The notes under the pieces: model-generated
The model's input: the letters and a program-made list of their open reading frames with translations, nothing else
What the model was told of the DNA's origin: nothing
Database searches by the model: none
Part shown: piece by piece, positions 36,919 through 46,524 of the stretch
Layout of the letters: every line of letters starts with the position of its first letter
Numbering within the stretch: position 1 is the first letter of the stretch
Position numbers and translations under genes: made by a program
NCBI RefSeq assembly: GCF_900698985.1
Contig: NZ_LR217730.1
Coordinates: 310,001 to 374,000 of the forward strand
Origin: Erwinia_E haradaeae_B
Lineage (GTDB): Bacteria > Pseudomonadota > Gammaproteobacteria > Enterobacterales > Enterobacteriaceae
Length of the DNA: 64,000 nucleotides
Reading direction: 5' to 3'

Positions 36919-38152
36919 TTTCTGAATCTCACTATATCATAAATAAGCAAACATCTTATAAGAAGATAAAAAATTTTAAAAAAATACTTCTATCTTAGAA
37001 TTGTTCATAATTACGTGATTCTGCAATAAAGTTAAAAGAATATTCTATGGATCACTTAACTTTATCATTATATTAATCTAATCATTACTTTAATGAGCTA
37101 TTGGTAATCTAACAAAGTTTTATTAAATGTAAATTATATTATTCTTATAATTATTTTCTATGGTTCTTTTAAGAAAGGTAGGTTAAAAAAATTTTAAATT
37201 CTCTGAGTAACATAAATTGGTAATATTTGAGTAGATTTCTATATACAATTGTACAGGTATGATTCCTCATATAAGATTTGGATAATTATCTGTTATTGTT
37301 AGAAATTTTAATTTTTAAAATCATTAAGCAGGATATTAAAATAATCTTTTAGAGAGAGATCTTGTTTATATTTTATGTGATATATTATCACTTGGGTTGA
37401 AAACATTTTATATATCATCGTCATGTTATATTCTGTTAAGATCAGTCTCGTCATTAGTTATTTTTACTTTAAGTAAAAATAACTAGTTATTATACATGTT
37501 CATGACGTAGCACATAATATGGATCTCTTAGTATAATTATAAAAGTTACTAAACTATATATATAGTATATAATACTATTAGTATATATAGGTGTGTGTTT
37601 TTTTAAATTCCATGCAGAAAATTTTATTTATCTTAATAACTCAAAGAGATATGTATAAATAATATTTATAAATATATTTCTTACTTAGATTTAATTAACA
37701 ACAAATCTAGAGCATATTCATATATATTGGTTATATACTGAGTTGTATAGACGATGATAGTAGAGCGAGTAAGGGTTGTTAACTAAAACCTTATATATAA
37801 ATTAGCAATTATAAAAATGTTTAGGGTTTCTATATAGTAGACATTAACTATACAATAAGATATTAAGGTAATTTTTTTAATTAAGATTAAGTTTGACCTT
37901 TCTAAAATGACGCTTTGTAAAATGATATGCGTTCAGGTAAGCTGTTAGTGTTATCAACAGGATTGATTAGAGTTGATAAAGTAGCATAATTTTTATAGAT
38001 TGATTACACATCATCTATAATATATGTATTCTTTATAATACTATTATTTTATATAATACCAGATGTAAATGTAATGAGAAAATTTTCTTAAAAGATTGTC
38101 TGAGTTATCAGATGGTCTTGTAGTGTATTTTGAGTATCAGCGACCTTATCCC
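36919..38152. other. Unexplained 1.2-kb spacer between mlaB and ibaG
   Basis: In E. coli mlaB and ibaG are close neighbours, so an erased resident gene does not explain this length. No open frame is convincing. It holds a perfect 8-bp inverted repeat (37951-37979) and a less A/T-rich patch around 37905-37985. An 11-bp, wobble-rich + strand hairpin lies at 38092-38118, beyond the mlaB stop. It could be a decayed insertion or simple expansion. Confidence 0.5.
37951..37979. repeat. 8-bp inverted repeat TTATCAAC / GTTGATAA
   Basis: TTATCAAC (37951-37958) and GTTGATAA (37972-37979) are perfect reverse complements separated by 13 bases, the geometry of a two-turn operator or a short element end. 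The left arm plus the next base (TTATCAACA) is one mismatch from a DnaA box, but a single copy carries no weight. Confidence 0.7.
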
Positions 38153-38455
38153 TTAGTGCTTATTGTTAATAATTTTTTGCAGGTTATAGAGTGTGATTAG
38201 AGAATTGATTTTACTCGTGACTCCAGAAATAGAAATACGTAATTGTTTTTGATGATCTATATTCTTCATTTGTAAGTGAATGAGTAAAGCTAGACCACCT
38301 GTATCGACTTGTGTTAATGCACAGATATCTATGTTCTCTATGCATTTCATTACTGAATGACGTTGCTTCCATAAAGGTAGTAATGTTTTATGTACTAATG
38401 CACCTGTAAGATAGAGATTTTTTTTCTCTATTGTCCACTTTAGCTGGTTATTCAT
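38153..38455 (-). CDS. mlaB: Phospholipid transport accessory protein MlaB (STAS domain)
   Basis: Cytoplasmic STAS-domain subunit that binds the MlaF ATPase and stabilises the MlaFEDB complex. The 100 residues (E. coli 97) contain ALTQVDTGGLALLIHLQ around 48-64, where E. coli has the functionally important Thr in VDTGGLALL. The C terminus diverges slightly (NLQKIINNKH). It starts 26 bp after mlaC and is the last gene of the operon. Confidence 0.94.
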   Translation of the reverse strand: MNNQLKWTIEKKNLYLTGALVHKTLLPLWKQRHSVMKCIENIDICALTQVDTGGLALLIHLQMKNIDHQKQLRISISGVTSKINSLITLYNLQKIINNKH

Positions 38456-38481
38456 TTTTGTTGTTTATTGGATATGATTGG

Positions 38482-39087
38482 TTAATGGGTATAGGATTGT
38501 AGTTTTTTTGTTAAACCATTTATACCTTGTTGGCGTAAAATATAACTCCACTCGTTTTGTTTAGTCATAATGATGCTCACACCTTCTACGATAATATCGT
38601 AGGCTTGCCAATGACCCGTGATACTGTTTTTGCGCCATTGAAAGTCTAATCGTGTTCTTGGTCCGCCAGTAGGATCTATAATAGTTATGCGAATAGGAAC
38701 TATCGTTTCGGTATGAATGGGTTTTTCCGGTGTAATATAAAAAGACTCTCCTTGATACATTGTTAACATTTGAGTAGTAATACGAGAGACATATACTCTA
38801 AAAGCTTTGTAATAGTTATTGCGTTGAGCTCTAGTTGAGCCTTTGTAATAAGGCCCTAATACTGACGCGGCTGCATATTTTATATGTATATAGGGCAAGA
38901 GCTCTTCCTCTATAATTTTTTGAAGATAAGATGGATTGTGATTAATAATTATCTGTTCATTTTTAATGCGATCAAAAGTATGCATGGCAACTATTGCCAT
39001 AATTTTATAAGGATTGCTTTGTACATTTTCTGCTGTTTTTGCTTGTGAAGAAAATAGTATTATGAGAATAAGTATAAATTTAAACAT
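38482..39087 (-). CDS. mlaC: Periplasmic phospholipid-binding protein MlaC
   Basis: Soluble carrier that shuttles phospholipids between the outer membrane MlaA-porin complex and the inner membrane MlaFEDB. The start MFKFILILIILFSSQAKTAEN gives a clean signal peptide and has AGAGG about 6 bases upstream, preferred over an upstream codon at 39102. The 201 residues carry LLPYIHIKYAAASVLGPYYK and RLDFQWRKNSITGHWQAYDIIVEGVSIIMTKQNEW-like conserved blocks split across the fold. The C terminus is shorter than in E. coli (211). Confidence 0.94.
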   Translation of the reverse strand: MFKFILILIILFSSQAKTAENVQSNPYKIMAIVAMHTFDRIKNEQIIINHNPSYLQKIIEEELLPYIHIKYAAASVLGPYYKGSTRAQRNNYYKAFRVYVSRITTQMLTMYQGESFYITPEKPIHTETIVPIRITIIDPTGGPRTRLDFQWRKNSITGHWQAYDIIVEGVSIIMTKQNEWSYILRQQGINGLTKKLQSYTH

Positions 39088-39108
39088 ATTGACCTCTATC
39101 ATGGATTA

Positions 39109-39651
39109 TTAATTGCTAGCCGAGGTTTTTGATTTTTCTGGGTTTGCAATGTCAGCTATAGAAAATCGATGTTTATTGTTAGCATTATCATTTTTATATA
39201 GAAATTGACCAATTATATCCTCGAGTATGATTGTAGATTTTGTGTCCTGGATAGTTTCACCGTCTTTTAATATATTAGTACCTAGATCTGGGTCACTAAA
39301 ACCAATGTTAAGTGCTAAATATTGCTCACCTAATAGACCGGAGGTTCGTATTGCAAGTGAACTTGTATTCGGGATATTATTATACTGATTTTCAATTTCC
39401 ATTTGAACTTTTGGCGCGTAATTATTTGGATCTAGTGTAATATTAGTCACGCGACCTATTACTACACCTCCAGTTTTAACTGGTGAACCTGTTTTTAGGT
39501 TACCTACATTATCAAAAGTGGCATATAGCTTCCATCTTGGTGTAGTAAGTGATGGACCGAGACCACTTACTTTAAGACATAAAAAAAGAATCGCGCTTAG
39601 CGAAACAAGCAAGAACGTACCTACTAAAATTTCATTTTTTTTTGTTTGCAT
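39109..39651 (-). CDS. mlaD: MCE-domain lipid transport protein MlaD
   Basis: Inner-membrane-anchored MCE protein that forms the hexameric periplasmic ring of the MlaFEDB importer/exporter. The 180 residues (E. coli 183) begin MQTKKNEILVGTFLLVSL, an N-terminal transmembrane anchor. The MCE domain (about 38-120) follows, with ATFDNVGNLKTGSPVKTGGVVIGRV and SGLLGEQYLALNIG. DGETIQDTKSTIILEDIIGQFL and a short polar tail complete it. It begins 6 bp after mlaE. Confidence 0.96.
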   Translation of the reverse strand: MQTKKNEILVGTFLLVSLSAILFLCLKVSGLGPSLTTPRWKLYATFDNVGNLKTGSPVKTGGVVIGRVTNITLDPNNYAPKVQMEIENQYNNIPNTSSLAIRTSGLLGEQYLALNIGFSDPDLGTNILKDGETIQDTKSTIILEDIIGQFLYKNDNANNKHRFSIADIANPEKSKTSASN

Positions 39652-39657
39652 TGTGTA

Positions 39658-40440
39658 TTAGTGCCCTGACATTAGCGTTGTCAAAATAAGATCTAGACCG
39701 AGTACTGCTAGTGAGGCGTGCACTACGGTTTTTGTGGTGGCTTGACATATTCCTTCAGATGTTGGAGTAGTATCATAGCCATTAAATAGCGCTATCCATA
39801 TCACAGTTACAGAAAATATTAAACTTTTAATTGCACAATTTATAATATCTTGTTTTAAGTGTACTCCATCACGAATAGCATTCCAAAAAAAACCAGAATC
39901 AATACCATTCCAACTTATACCTACTACTGCACCACCAAGAATTCCAACTGAGACAAAGATAAAAGTTAGCAAAGGCATACTAATAAAGCCGGCCCAAAAT
40001 CTAGGAGGAATAATACGTTTTAATGGATCAACAGCCATCATTTCCATACTTGCAAGTTGCTCAGTAGCTTTCATAAGACCTATTTCTGCAGTAACAGCTG
40101 ATCCAGCGCGTCCGGTAAATAAGAGCGCCGTAACTACTGGCCCTAGGTCGCGTAGAAGTGATATGGTCACTATCATCCCAAGATCGCTTTCAGCACCATA
40201 AGTTTTTAATACTTGGTATCCCTGTATGCTTAAAACCATTCCAATAAATAACCCAGAAATCATAACGATTAATAGTGATAAAAACCCGATATTATATAGT
40301 TGTTTTACTAATAACGATATATGCAAACGATAACGTGGAAGGCCAAATAGTGCATGGAATAGTATTAATCCAGCGCGCCCTAAAGAAGCGACAAAGGTGA
40401 TTACTTTATGACCCAGTACAGTCAATAATTTTAGATACAT
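39658..40440 (-). CDS. mlaE: Phospholipid ABC transporter permease MlaE
   Basis: Transmembrane permease of the Mla system. It has 260 residues, equal to E. coli, with about five to six hydrophobic segments and the family signature LRDLGPVVTALLFTGRAGSAVTAEIGLMKATEQ, part of the coupling helix that meets MlaF. Its ATG overlaps the mlaF stop by one base (TAATG), indicating translational coupling. Confidence 0.97.
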   Translation of the reverse strand: MYLKLLTVLGHKVITFVASLGRAGLILFHALFGLPRYRLHISLLVKQLYNIGFLSLLIVMISGLFIGMVLSIQGYQVLKTYGAESDLGMIVTISLLRDLGPVVTALLFTGRAGSAVTAEIGLMKATEQLASMEMMAVDPLKRIIPPRFWAGFISMPLLTFIFVSVGILGGAVVGISWNGIDSGFFWNAIRDGVHLKQDIINCAIKSLIFSVTVIWIALFNGYDTTPTSEGICQATTKTVVHASLAVLGLDLILTTLMSGH

Positions 40441-41252
40441 TATTGTATGCCTTTTCTTGATCCAATTAAATCTTGTAGATAATCCTTAGAAGGAAAGAAG
40501 CATGGCATATGTTCATCAGCAATACCGTGGATAAATTGACGGGCTCGGATGTTATGATGTTTACGCAGTTCTACTGTGGTGCCTTGCGCCAATACTGTCT
40601 TATCCGCTATAATATATGTATAGTCAGCAAAATTTAGAACTTTAAAAACATCATGAGATACGATAATAAAAGTTATATTTAAAGAATGTTGAAGATTTTG
40701 AATTAGTTTAATTAAAGCACTCATAGTAACAGGGTCTTGCCCAACAAAAGGCTCGTCCAACATAATTAAATCTGGCTCTAGAGCAATAGCGCGTGCCAAT
40801 GCCACTCTTCTCATCATGCCACCTGATAACTCAGAAGGTTTTAAGTGCGCAGCTCCCCGCAATCCGACAGATTCTAATTTCATCATTACTACGCTCTCTA
40901 GTAATGGTCTGGGTAAATACGAATGCTCTCGAAGCGGCCAAGCAACATTATCAAAGACATTAAGATCTGTGAATAGAGCGCCAGTTTGAAATAACATACT
41001 CATCTTTTTTCGCGCTTGATATAAACATGAATGAGAAAGAGCAGGAATATTTTTATCGTTAAACCATATTTCTCCGCGTTGCGGATAGAGTTGTCCTCCA
41101 ATTAATCGCAATAATGTACTTTTTCCGATGCCGGATGGTCCTATAATAGCTGTTATTTTTCCTCTAGGAACAGAAATAGAAATATTATCGAAAATCAATA
41201 AATTATTATAAGAAAAATTTAGGTTTTTAATTTCTACTATGTTTTGTTTCAT
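40440..41252 (-). CDS. mlaF: Phospholipid ABC transporter ATP-binding protein MlaF
   Basis: ATPase that drives MlaE/MlaD lipid transfer. The 270 residues contain Walker A GPSGIGKST (38-46), the signature LSGGMMRRVALARA, Walker B LIMLDEPFVGQDP, and the switch histidine in IVSHD. The C-terminal tail (HGIADEHMPCFFPSKDYLQDL) is the extension that handshakes between MlaF subunits and holds MlaB. First gene of mlaFEDCB; the E. coli lpt/kds genes that precede it are absent. Confidence 0.97.
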   Translation of the reverse strand: MKQNIVEIKNLNFSYNNLLIFDNISISVPRGKITAIIGPSGIGKSTLLRLIGGQLYPQRGEIWFNDKNIPALSHSCLYQARKKMSMLFQTGALFTDLNVFDNVAWPLREHSYLPRPLLESVVMMKLESVGLRGAAHLKPSELSGGMMRRVALARAIALEPDLIMLDEPFVGQDPVTMSALIKLIQNLQHSLNITFIIVSHDVFKVLNFADYTYIIADKTVLAQGTTVELRKHHNIRARQFIHGIADEHMPCFFPSKDYLQDLIGSRKGIQ

Positions 41253-41934
41253 ATGATCTTTAAATATCTCTACTAGTATTGTTATTATGAGATAATGATT
41301 GTATGCTAGTTAGATTTTCTGAGCATCCTAAGATATCATTCTGGCATATTATTTTTAGATATATAAAATATATTATGCATTTATATCATGCATTTAATAT
41401 ATGTGAGTATTATTAATAAAATATTATATTGAATATTGCTTTGATCCATTAAGATTCGATTATTGCTTGCCACCTCAAATAGTAAATAGATCTTCTAGTG
41501 ATTATATAATTTATTTATGATGAATGTGGTTAAAAATATTTTTTTTAGAGTTTTTTTGTGCAAGTGTTATTAATATTTTGGTATATCTGAATTTATTAGG
41601 ACATAGTAGCTCCTATAAGCGTTATTCGGCTTTGATCAGGAAAAATTAAAAATTTCTAAAATATTGCTACATAGTTAAATGATATAACAATCACGATTTT
41701 TCAAAATATATACTAATATTAGGTCATAATTATAACTGTAATGCTATTTTCTGAAAATTTATATAAAATCATAGATTTTTTAGTATTTATAGCGTCATAG
41801 TGTTAATACTATATAAGTAAACGCGGGAATCTACACATTTATGTTTTAAATTGAATATAATGCGTTAGTAATTTTTTTTTAATTAAAATCTTTGACTTAT
41901 TATATGGATTATTGAGACTTAATATAGATTTTTT
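41253..41934. other. Gap between divergent mlaF and ytfL pseudogene
   Basis: No gene seen. This stretch should hold the promoter of mlaFEDCB (minus strand) and the old promoter of ytfL (plus strand), but I cannot pick a convincing hexamer pair in such A/T-rich sequence. Confidence 0.45.
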
Positions 41935-43246
41935 ATGTTAGATAGTTTTCTTGTAATAATACTACTTATTCTGATTAGTTCATTTTTTTCAATTTCAGAG
42001 ATTTTCTTAGCGGGAGCTCGAAAAATTAAGCTTAAGATCTTAGCTGATGATGGTAATATTAATGCTCATCATGTTCTTAACATACAAGAAAATTCTGGTA
42101 TGTTTTTTACTGTAATATAAATTGGTGTAAATGCAGTAGCAATTTTGGGTGGAATCGTTGGTGATACAGCTTTTTCTCTAGATTTTTTACGATTTTTGTG
42201 CATATAGTTCATGCTGATGTCGCAGAGCATCTTAGTTTTATATGTTCATTTATGCTGACTACTAATCTCTTTATATTATTTGCTGACTTATTTCCTAAGC
42301 GTTTAGGAATAAACGCTCCAGAAAAATGTCATTTAAAATTATTAATTTCCTGCGTGTGTGTCTATTTATTTGTCGTCCGCTTGTGTGATTTTTTAATGGC
42401 AGCGTTATTATTATATTTCGAATTTTTAAAATTCCAATGGTGCGTCAGGATAAAATTACATCTGATGACATATACGCTATAGTTGAAGCAGGAGCGTTAG
42501 TTGGTGTGTTGCGAAAATAAGAACATGAATTGATTGAGAATGTATTTGAACTAGAGTCACAGACAGTGATTTCTTTAATGACCCCACGTGAACACGTAGT
42601 TTGGTTTTAACCTCGATGAAGATGGATGTAGTTTAAAACAGAAGATTACACGCCATCCGAATTCAAAATTCCTAGCTTGTGATAATGATATTGATCATAT
42701 TATTGGTTATATAGATTCAAAAGAGCTTCTAATACGCGTTCTTAGTCACCAGACCTTATCGTTAAATAGCAACATACAGATCTGTTCTGTACTTATTGTA
42801 CCAGATCCCCTTCGGTTATCTGAAGCTTTAGAGAGTTTTAAACCTGTCGGAGAGGATTTTGCAGTCATTATAAATGAGCATGCACTAGTAGCGGGCATTA
42901 TTACTCTTAACGATGTCATGATAACCTTAACAGATGATTTAGCCGGGAAGGGATTAGAAGATCAGATTATTGTGCATGATGACAGTTCATGATTAATTGA
43001 AGGCAGTATTCCAATTGACGATGTTATGCGTGTATTGAAAATTGACTCTTTTCCGGGGGTAGAAAATTATGAAACTATTAGTGGTTTTATGATGTTTATG
43101 TTAAAAAAATCCCTAAACGTACTGATTTTATAAAATTAAAAAGATATAAATTTGAGGTAGTTGATATTAATAGTTATCGGATTTATCCGCTTCTCGTGAC
43201 GCGTGTTGATTTTACGCATATGACACCATCTTCAGTAAAACTATAA
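41935..43246 (+). pseudogene. ytfL: Decayed ytfL (paeA), HlyC/CorC-family membrane protein
   Basis: Reading across frames recovers nearly the whole E. coli YtfL (PaeA, linked to polyamine export): DUF21 membrane region, two CBS domains and the CorC/HlyC C-terminal domain. Lesions: CAA-type codon to TAA at 42118-42120 (FFTVI*IGVNAVAILGG); TAG and frame change near 42205; frame change near 42430; TAA at 42518-42520 (LRK*EHELIENVFELES); an extra T in a T run at 42605-42608 (VVWF then LDEDG); TGA for Trp at 42990-42992 (DSS*LIEG); and a lost A in an A run near 43105. The last domain (YKFEVVDINSYRI) is still readable, so inactivation is fairly recent. Confidence 0.95.
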
Positions 43247-44319
43247 AATAGACTATATAGTCTATACAGTATATTGTGTACATAAATTATATTTCATTTA
43301 TTATAAAATACAATATCATAATCTTTATAATATTAATATCTTAAGACATGTCAATCTTCATGTGTAAATATTTTATATTTAAAGACATAATGTGATTCAG
43401 AATAAAGTATTTTAGATTATCTTCAATATAAAGAGATACAGTAGTGATTAATTACAACATAGTTTTTCGTCATATTATAAGTGATTCGCTCTTTCATAAG
43501 AGTATGTATATATCATTTTACTTAGGGATTAATTATAGTAGAAAACTATGCTCAATGATATGATGTTAAAGCAGTGCATCTAATTAAACTCTAACTGTTT
43601 CTATTATGGTGATCAGATCGGGTAGATAAAAATTTTAATTATCTGATAGAAGCTGTTTATCTAATGAGTAATTAGGGGATCATTTTTTATTATATAAAAA
43701 GTTTATTTTTGGATTAAGAATTTTTATCTTAGAAAAGTATAAATTTTGCATTGCTGTACCTAGTATAATCTGTTATTACTAATCATGTGAAAGATAAAGA
43801 TATAGAAGTTTACAAATGTGTTAACTAATCAATCATAGATGCCACGGTCATTGTTAATTTTAGACGATATATATTAGAGTATATAAAATATAATATAATA
43901 TAATATTAAAAATATAATTAAGTATGTATATTACAGAGTAATAATCCATCTTAGATGAATAGATCTAATAACATTGTATAAAATACATAAAATACGAATT
44001 TGATAAAAAATTTGAGTACTGAAAATATAAAATTATAATGTATTTTACTGATACAGTATATATTTATATTATAAATTAGATATGAATATGTATCTTATGA
44101 TAATATTAAGTATGGCTTAGCTTGATTGAATTATTAGATATTAATAAATGTTTTATCTTTAATATAAAATTTTTTTACAATAGTCAACATTATTGATTAC
44201 AATGGCTTATTAGATTGAGAGTGTAATGTTTCTCAAGAAATATAATATTATGCTTTATTCATACATAAGAAATGTCAGTACTGAAAACATGAAGGAGATT
44301 GATAGGAGAAATAATAAGG
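43247..44319. other. 1.1-kb gap upstream of gshB
   Basis: No supported gene. E. coli has rsmE (about 0.73 kb) directly upstream of gshB; the gap could contain its remains, but I recognise no RsmE motif. A (TATAA)n-like low-complexity run lies near 43880-43905. Confidence 0.45.
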
Positions 44320-45282
44320 ATGATTAAGCTGGGTGTGGTAATGGATCCAATTACCTCAATTAATTTAAAAAAAGATTCTAGTATAGCTATGTTAATAGAG
44401 GCAAAGTTTCGTGGCTATGAAGTGTATTATATGGAAATGTCTGATTTATACCTATATCAGAGCGAGGGACGCGCTCGTACGCGATTAATTAATATAATTA
44501 TACAGAATAATAGTTCTCCTTCTTTTTCTTTTCAAAATGAACAAGATATAGCGTTATCTAGTCTAGATGTAATACTTATGCGTAAAAATCCTCCGTTGGA
44601 TACTGAGTTTTTGTATTCTACTTATATTTTAGAGCTTGCTGAGGAGCAAGGTGTTCTTGTTATTAATAAACCGCAGAGTTTACGCGATTGTAATGAAAAA
44701 TTATTTACTTTATGGTTTTCTGATCTTATACCAGAGACATTAGTGACCAGAGATATTATAAAAATTCGTAAATTTTGGCAACGACATCATGATATTATAG
44801 TTAAGCCATTAGATGGAATGGGAGGTTTTTCGGTTTTTCGTATTAAGCAGGATGATTTAAATATATCAGTGATTCTTGAAACTATGACTAGATATGGAAG
44901 TGTATACTGTATGTCACAAGAATATTTACCGTCAATTTTAGATGGTGATAAGCGTGTACTGGTTATAGATGGTCAAGCTGTACCATATTGCTTAGCTCGT
45001 ATACCGAAAGCAGGTGAAATACGGGGTAATCTTGCAGCTGGTGGCTATGGAGAAGTACGCATGTTATCTGAAAGTGATAGAGAAATTGTAGATCGTGTAT
45101 CTCTAACATTGCAAAAAAAGGGTCTTATTTTTGTTGGATTAGATATTATAGGTAATAGATTAACTGAAATTAATGTTACAAGTCCAACTTGTATTTGTGA
45201 GATTGAGACCGCTTTATCAATATCGATTAGTGGGTTATTGATGGATGCCATCGAAAAACGTTTAACTAAATGCTTTCCATAG
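44320..45282 (+). CDS. gshB: Glutathione synthetase
   Basis: ATP-grasp ligase adding glycine to gamma-glutamylcysteine, the last step of glutathione synthesis. The ATG here gives MIKLGVVMDPI, aligned with E. coli, and AGGAGA lies about 10 bases upstream. A TTG seven codons earlier (44299) is rejected. The 320 residues (E. coli 315) contain LMRKNPPLDTEFLY, NKPQSLRDCNEKLFTLWF, the ATP-grasp IVKPLDGMGGFSVFR, DGDKRVLVIDG and GLDIIGNRLTEINVTSPT. One odd change is CICEIE for CIREIE near the C terminus. It pairs functionally with grxB in this window. Confidence 0.96.
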   Translation: MIKLGVVMDPITSINLKKDSSIAMLIEAKFRGYEVYYMEMSDLYLYQSEGRARTRLINIIIQNNSSPSFSFQNEQDIALSSLDVILMRKNPPLDTEFLYSTYILELAEEQGVLVINKPQSLRDCNEKLFTLWFSDLIPETLVTRDIIKIRKFWQRHHDIIVKPLDGMGGFSVFRIKQDDLNISVILETMTRYGSVYCMSQEYLPSILDGDKRVLVIDGQAVPYCLARIPKAGEIRGNLAAGGYGEVRMLSESDREIVDRVSLTLQKKGLIFVGLDIIGNRLTEINVTSPTCICEIETALSISISGLLMDAIEKRLTKCFP

Positions 45283-45294
45283 TAGATTATTATC

Positions 45295-45318
45295 CTCTAT
45301 TATAGAGAGATTTCTTTT
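45295..45318 (+). terminator. Possible terminator after gshB
   Basis: CTCTAT-T-ATAGAG (45295-45307) forms a small perfect hairpin followed within a few bases by TTTCTTTT. It is short and may only weaken transcription into yqgE. Confidence 0.3.
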
Positions 45319-45365
45319 GATAATACCTAACATAATAGGTATTTAATAGATGCAGAATATTTAGT

Positions 45366-45929
45366 ATGAATTTACAAAATCATTTTTTAATTGCTATGCC
45401 AACTTTAAAAACTCCGTTATTTAAGCGAGCAGTGGTCTATATTTTTGAACATAATGCTGATGGAGCTATGGGATTAATTGTTAACAAACCTATGGATAAC
45501 CTTATGGTTTCAGGGATGTTGCAAAAATTAAAGATTGTTCACTCTTCCAAAGTAGCTAAGATTAAGTTAAATAAACCAGTTTTTGCTGGAGGTCCGTTAG
45601 CAGAAGATCGAGGTTTTATTTTACACTCAGCACAGCAAACTTTTTCTTCTAGTATGCGTGTTTCAGATGATACGATTATGACCACATCTCGCGATGTCCT
45701 GGAAACTTTAGGTACTGATGAGCAACCTGATGATGTACTAGTTGCCTTAGGTTGCTGTGCGTGGGGACAGGGTCCGTTAGAACAAGAGCTAATGGAGAAT
45801 GCTTGGTTAACTACTACTGCAAATAGTAATGTGTTATTTCGTACACCTATAGCATCACGATGGAACGCTGCCGCTAAAAATCTTGGTATTGATATGTATA
45901 ATATTGTTAGCGAAGCGGGCCATGCATGA
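45366..45929 (+). CDS. yqgE: UPF0301 family protein YqgE
   Basis: Conserved protein of unknown function always found near ruvX and gshB in Enterobacterales. The 187 residues equal the E. coli length. Conserved blocks: HFLIAMPTLKTPLFKRAVVYI, HNADGAMGLIVNKPM, GGPLAEDRGFILH, MTTSRDVLETLGTDEQPDDVLVALG and NAWLT. The stop overlaps the ruvX start (ATGA), suggesting translational coupling. Retention in a shrinking genome argues for a role coupled to its neighbours. Confidence 0.96.
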   Translation: MNLQNHFLIAMPTLKTPLFKRAVVYIFEHNADGAMGLIVNKPMDNLMVSGMLQKLKIVHSSKVAKIKLNKPVFAGGPLAEDRGFILHSAQQTFSSSMRVSDDTIMTTSRDVLETLGTDEQPDDVLVALGCCAWGQGPLEQELMENAWLTTTANSNVLFRTPIASRWNAAAKNLGIDMYNIVSEAGHA

Positions 45930-46360
45930 CTTTTTATCAAACATTTTTATCATTTGATTTTGGTATGAAAAGCATTGGAGTGGCTACTGGTCAGCGCATT
46001 ACTCGTACTGCATATCCGTTAAAAGCATTAAAAGCACAATTAGGTACACCCGATTGGAAGCAAATAGATTGTCTTTTTCAAGAGTGGAAGCCAACTCATA
46101 TTGTGGTAGGTTTGCCACTTAACATGGACGGAAGCAAGCAACCTTTTACAGAAAAAACATCTTTTTTTGCACAGTGTCTTAATACACGTTATAAAATAAT
46201 AGTTGAGTTACATGACGAGCGCTTAAGCACAGTCGAAGCGCGGGCGGAAATATTTAAACGAAGAGGATTTTCCGCTTTACTTCAGAAAGATCTTATTGAT
46301 TCAATTTCTGCTGCAATTATTTTAGAAAGTTGGTTAGAGTACTCGCATTATCAGATTTAA
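45926..46360 (+). CDS. ruvX: Putative Holliday junction resolvase / pre-16S rRNA nuclease YqgF
   Basis: RNase H-fold nuclease; in E. coli essential and implicated in maturing the 16S rRNA 5' end. The 144 residues (E. coli 138) carry the three acidic active-site elements: FDFGMKSIGVA with Asp11, ELHDERLSTVEA with Glu, and LIDSISAAIILE with Asp. GLPLNMDG is also conserved. The ATG overlaps yqgE by four bases. It is the end of the gshB-yqgE-ruvX unit. Confidence 0.96.
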   Translation: MTFYQTFLSFDFGMKSIGVATGQRITRTAYPLKALKAQLGTPDWKQIDCLFQEWKPTHIVVGLPLNMDGSKQPFTEKTSFFAQCLNTRYKIIVELHDERLSTVEARAEIFKRRGFSALLQKDLIDSISAAIILESWLEYSHYQI

Positions 46361-46455
46361 ACATTAGTGAGAGTTATTTTAGCACACTAGAGTTTTTATT
46401 TTTGCGACATTAACATTAAGAGATTTACATTAGGTTATGTTTATTATTATAGGCT

Positions 46456-46474
46456 ATCTCTCTAATAGAGAGAT
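46456..46474. terminator. Hairpin between convergent ruvX and htpX
   Basis: ATCTCTC-TAATA-GAGAGAT is a perfect inverted repeat (9 complementary bases each side of a central A) placed between two convergent genes. T-rich tails lie on both strands, so it could terminate transcription in both directions. Confidence 0.5.
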
Positions 46475-46524
46475 TTATTTATATTTATATAATTGACTTT
46501 AAAATATATATAATACATCAAAAA

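Noticed and set aside
37951..37959. DnaA-box-like TTATCAACA
   Set aside because: One mismatch, single copy, no cluster of boxes and no origin-associated gene nearby.
43880..43910. TATAA-type short tandem run
   Set aside because: Simple A/T low complexity common throughout the gaps; no functional sign.
45539..45940. 133-codon minus-strand frame over yqgE
   Set aside because: It is the antisense shadow of a clear conserved gene.
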